Part shown: in pieces, positions 62,029 to 64,000 of the stretch
Layout of the letters: the number at the start of each line of letters is the position of its first letter
Position numbering within the stretch: position 1 is the stretch's first letter
Assembly (NCBI GenBank): GCA_965601455.1
Contig: OZ271831.1
Coordinates: forward strand, 4,154,001-4,218,000
Direction: 5' to 3'
Length of the DNA: 64,000 nucleotides
Origin: JANQEU01 sp965601455
Lineage (GTDB): Bacteria > Bacteroidota > Bacteroidia > Cytophagales > Cyclobacteriaceae
Made by a program: the position numbers and the translations under genes
Notes under the pieces: model-generated
Told to the model about the DNA's origin: nothing
What the model saw: the letters and a program-made list of their open reading frames with translations, nothing else
The model's database searches: none

Positions 62029-63591
62029 ATGGAAAACATATATATCCTTGTAGCAATAATAGCTGGAGTTGCGGGAGGATTTCTAATTGATCGCATACTT
62101 CTCAAGAAAAGTCTAAAAAAGAAGGTATCCTCGGCAAATGAGGAGAGTAAGCTAATTCTCAAGGAGGCCGAGATATCCGCCGAGAACGTTAAGAAAGAAC
62201 GGATCATGGAGGCCAAAGAGAAATATCTTCAACTCAAGTCTGAGTTTGACGAAGAAGCCAACCGAAAGAAGAATCAGATAATTAGTAACGAGAATAAATT
62301 AAAGCAAAGAGAGGCTAGTCTTTCAAAGCAGGCTGAACAAAACAAACGTAGAGAATCTGATCTTCAATCCATGAAAGATAACCTCACCTCACAGCTGGAG
62401 AATATCAAGAAACGAAAAGAAGAGTACGACAAATTAAAACATCAGCAAATCTCTATTCTAGAAAAAGTATCTAACCTGACAGCTGAAGAGGCAAAAAGTC
62501 AACTGGTCGAGGCCTTGAAAGATGAAGCCCGAACAGATGCTTCCGCGCACATCAAAAATATCATGGAGGAAGCTAAAATGACTGCTACCAAAGAGGCTAA
62601 GAAAATTGTCATTGAAACCATTCAACGAACGGCTACTGAGCATGCAATAGAAAACTGCGTTTCCGTCTTCAATCTAGACAGCGATGATATTAAAGGGAAA
62701 ATCATTGGAAGAGAAGGGCGAAACATTAGAACATTGGAATCAGCAACAGGAGTTGAAATCATTGTTGATGACACCCCGGAAGCAATAATAATATCAGGTT
62801 ATGACCCGGTTCGTAGAGAAGTGGCAAGACTTTCACTTCATCGATTGGTACAGGATGGCAGAATACACCCTGCCAGAATTGAAGAAATTGTAGCTAAAAC
62901 CACTAAGAACATCGAGGAGGAAATTGTAGAAATTGGCGAGAGAACTGTAATTGACCTGGGTATTCATGGGCTGCATCCTGAACTAATAAAAATGGTCGGT
63001 AGAATGAGATTCAGATCATCTTACGGTCAAAACCTTCTTCAACACAGCCGAGAAGTTGCCAAGTTATGTGCGGTGATGGCCTCAGAATTGGGATTAAATG
63101 CGAAACAGGCAAAACGTGCAGGGTTACTCCATGATATTGGAAAAGTATGGCCTGAAGAACCTGATACACCTCACGCACTTCTTGGTATGGATCTTGCCCA
63201 AAAATATAAGGAACATCAGGATGTCTGTAACGCTATCGGAGCTCATCATGATGAGATTGAAATGACAGCTATGATTTCCCCCATTGTGCAAGCATGCGAT
63301 GCCATCTCTGGCAGTAGACCTGGAGCAAGAAGAGAAATAATGGAATCATACCTGAAACGACTTCGAGACCTGGAAGACGTGGCGTTAAGTTTCGACGGGG
63401 TTCATAAGTGTTTTGCTATTCAAGCGGGTAGAGAGCTAAGAGTAATGGTTGACGCAGAGAGTATTACTGATGAGGAAGCCGGAAACTTGTCCTTTAAAAT
63501 CAGTCAGAAAATCGAAAAAGACATGCAATATCCGGGGCAAATCAAAGTAGCGGTTATCAGAGAAACCCGTGCAATCTCATTTGCCAAATAA
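62029..63591 (+). CDS. rny: Ribonuclease Y
   Basis: A 520-residue membrane-anchored endoribonuclease that starts mRNA decay. It has one N-terminal membrane segment (about 3-23), a long coiled coil (about 30-200), a KH domain (about 210-275, KGKIIGREGRNIRTLE with the GxxG loop) and an HD domain (HSREVAKLCAVMASELGL..., HDIGKVWPEE). A weak hairpin follows the stop. Confidence 0.95.
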   Translation: MENIYILVAIIAGVAGGFLIDRILLKKSLKKKVSSANEESKLILKEAEISAENVKKERIMEAKEKYLQLKSEFDEEANRKKNQIISNENKLKQREASLSKQAEQNKRRESDLQSMKDNLTSQLENIKKRKEEYDKLKHQQISILEKVSNLTAEEAKSQLVEALKDEARTDASAHIKNIMEEAKMTATKEAKKIVIETIQRTATEHAIENCVSVFNLDSDDIKGKIIGREGRNIRTLESATGVEIIVDDTPEAIIISGYDPVRREVARLSLHRLVQDGRIHPARIEEIVAKTTKNIEEEIVEIGERTVIDLGIHGLHPELIKMVGRMRFRSSYGQNLLQHSREVAKLCAVMASELGLNAKQAKRAGLLHDIGKVWPEEPDTPHALLGMDLAQKYKEHQDVCNAIGAHHDEIEMTAMISPIVQACDAISGSRPGARREIMESYLKRLRDLEDVALSFDGVHKCFAIQAGRELRVMVDAESITDEEAGNLSFKISQKIEKDMQYPGQIKVAVIRETRAISFAK

Positions 63592-63618
63592 AAAAGGGCT
63601 TCATCGGCAGAGGCCCTT
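63591..63618 (-). terminator. Intrinsic terminator of the minus-strand gene ending at 63642
   Basis: AAGGGC (63594-63599) and GCCCTT (63613-63618) form a stem. On the minus strand it is followed by a run of Ts (63591-63595 plus one more). On the plus strand no U-run follows, so it mainly serves the convergent minus-strand gene. Confidence 0.65.
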
Positions 63619-63641
63619 CCGGGATAATTTACAGAATCCCT

Positions 63642-64000
63642 TTAGGTAGCCCAGGTCTTTCCACCTGCCTCCTCAAGAGAAATGCAGGCATCATATCGTG
63701 TTGGAATTGCGATATATTGAAGCACCTGATTCATGGCTACTTCCGTCAAGAAGTATCCGGTTATAACCAACTCTTTGATTTCCCAGATAAATGGTCTCTG
63801 CCCAGGGGGAATGAACTTTCCTTTTATCGTGGAGTGCTGATCCTCAACAAAGGCTTTCTGATCGTCTGATGAAAGATCATTGAAAGTCTCTCCTTTATCT
63901 TTCCTGGATTGCTCATTCCACTCTTCCAGTTTGGTCATAAAGGCCTGCCGGTCTTCATCTTTCATCACATTAGAAACTATATCTTCGATAAATGCTGGCA
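63642..64000 (-). CDS. Gluconate 2-dehydrogenase subunit 3-like protein (5' end outside window)
   Basis: The frame is open to the right edge (…AFIEDIVSNVMKDEDR…), so the Met at 63968 is internal. The C-terminal 100 residues show the gluconate 2-dehydrogenase gamma/subunit 3 pattern: FIWEIKELVITGYFLTEVAMNQVLQYIAIPTRYDAC, followed by a short tail with GGKTWAT. In the family this small subunit accompanies a GMC-type flavoprotein and is often exported by Tat. That partner would lie outside the window. Confidence 0.78.
   Translation of the reverse strand, partial: PAFIEDIVSNVMKDEDRQAFMTKLEEWNEQSRKDKGETFNDLSSDDQKAFVEDQHSTIKGKFIPPGQRPFIWEIKELVITGYFLTEVAMNQVLQYIAIPTRYDACISLEEAGGKTWAT

Overview
The window looks like a chromosomal segment of a Bacteroidota bacterium, most likely of the Cytophagales/Cytophagia type (inferred from protein families, not from a search). 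The evidence is: Bacteroidota-type promoters (TTG, about 19 nt, TAnnTTTG) in front of several genes; type IX secretion C-terminal sorting domains on two surface proteins; a TonB-dependent receptor with a carboxypeptidase-like N-terminal domain; Rho with a long charged insertion; and DUF4286, DUF1684, DUF2807 and permease-prefix ABC permeases, which are common in the phylum. Most of the window is housekeeping. I see no prophage, CRISPR array, transposase or defence island.

Layout. 1-9.6 kb: end of glmS, ridA, gltX, a small acidic/basic protein, a saccharopine/alanine dehydrogenase-like enzyme, a DUF2807 lipoprotein, rho, serS, a GNAT acetyltransferase, DUF4286 and threonine aldolase. 9.6-15.5 kb: sucD with a textbook promoter, a Cys-containing lipoprotein, tyrA with an overlapping aminotransferase, a sterol-desaturase-family protein, and an ECF sigma factor followed by three small membrane proteins. 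15.5-22.3 kb: a SAM-I (S-box) riboswitch, a 42-codon ORF overlapping metX, then lpd, a membrane glycosyltransferase-like protein, fabG and a VWA membrane protein. 22.3-26.1 kb: a TonB-dependent receptor, a tetratricopeptide-like secreted protein, a winged-helix regulator and a membrane protein, with two matching operator-like inverted repeats. 26.1-38 kb: clpC, a WbqC-like protein, mltG, a thioesterase, a T9SS cargo protein, and a minus-strand run TPR protein / ComA-like / DUF368 / aroE / uvrB. 38-43.7 kb: a small polysaccharide export cluster (glycosyltransferase, Wza-like, Wzc-like tyrosine kinase) and hflX.

43.7-50.5 kb is the most unusual part. An intact tRNA-Arg(CCU) gene is followed by near-identical 161-162 bp tandem copies carrying its promoter and a damaged tRNA. 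About 6 kb further on, an intact tRNA-Ser(UGA) gene is preceded by three 107-bp tandem units that keep the tRNA acceptor-like ends around a shortened core. These units lie between a good promoter and the real tRNA, and degenerate tRNA-Ser 3' pieces lie downstream. Between the two arrays are an unrecognised secreted protein and two CotH-family proteins, one of them a T9SS cargo.

50.5-64 kb: a PadR regulator with an MacB/FtsX-type permease, a previously unlisted 54-codon ORF, a succinate-semialdehyde-type aldehyde dehydrogenase, a patatin, a zinc phospholipase C/S1-P1-like protein, rpsT, radC, DUF1684, pheT, a coiled-coil protein, zapA, rny, and a gluconate 2-dehydrogenase subunit 3-like gene cut by the window end.

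The strongest leads are the two tRNA-derived tandem arrays, the riboswitch whose closing stem directly abuts the start codon of a small ORF coupled to metX, and the two-operator winged-helix module.
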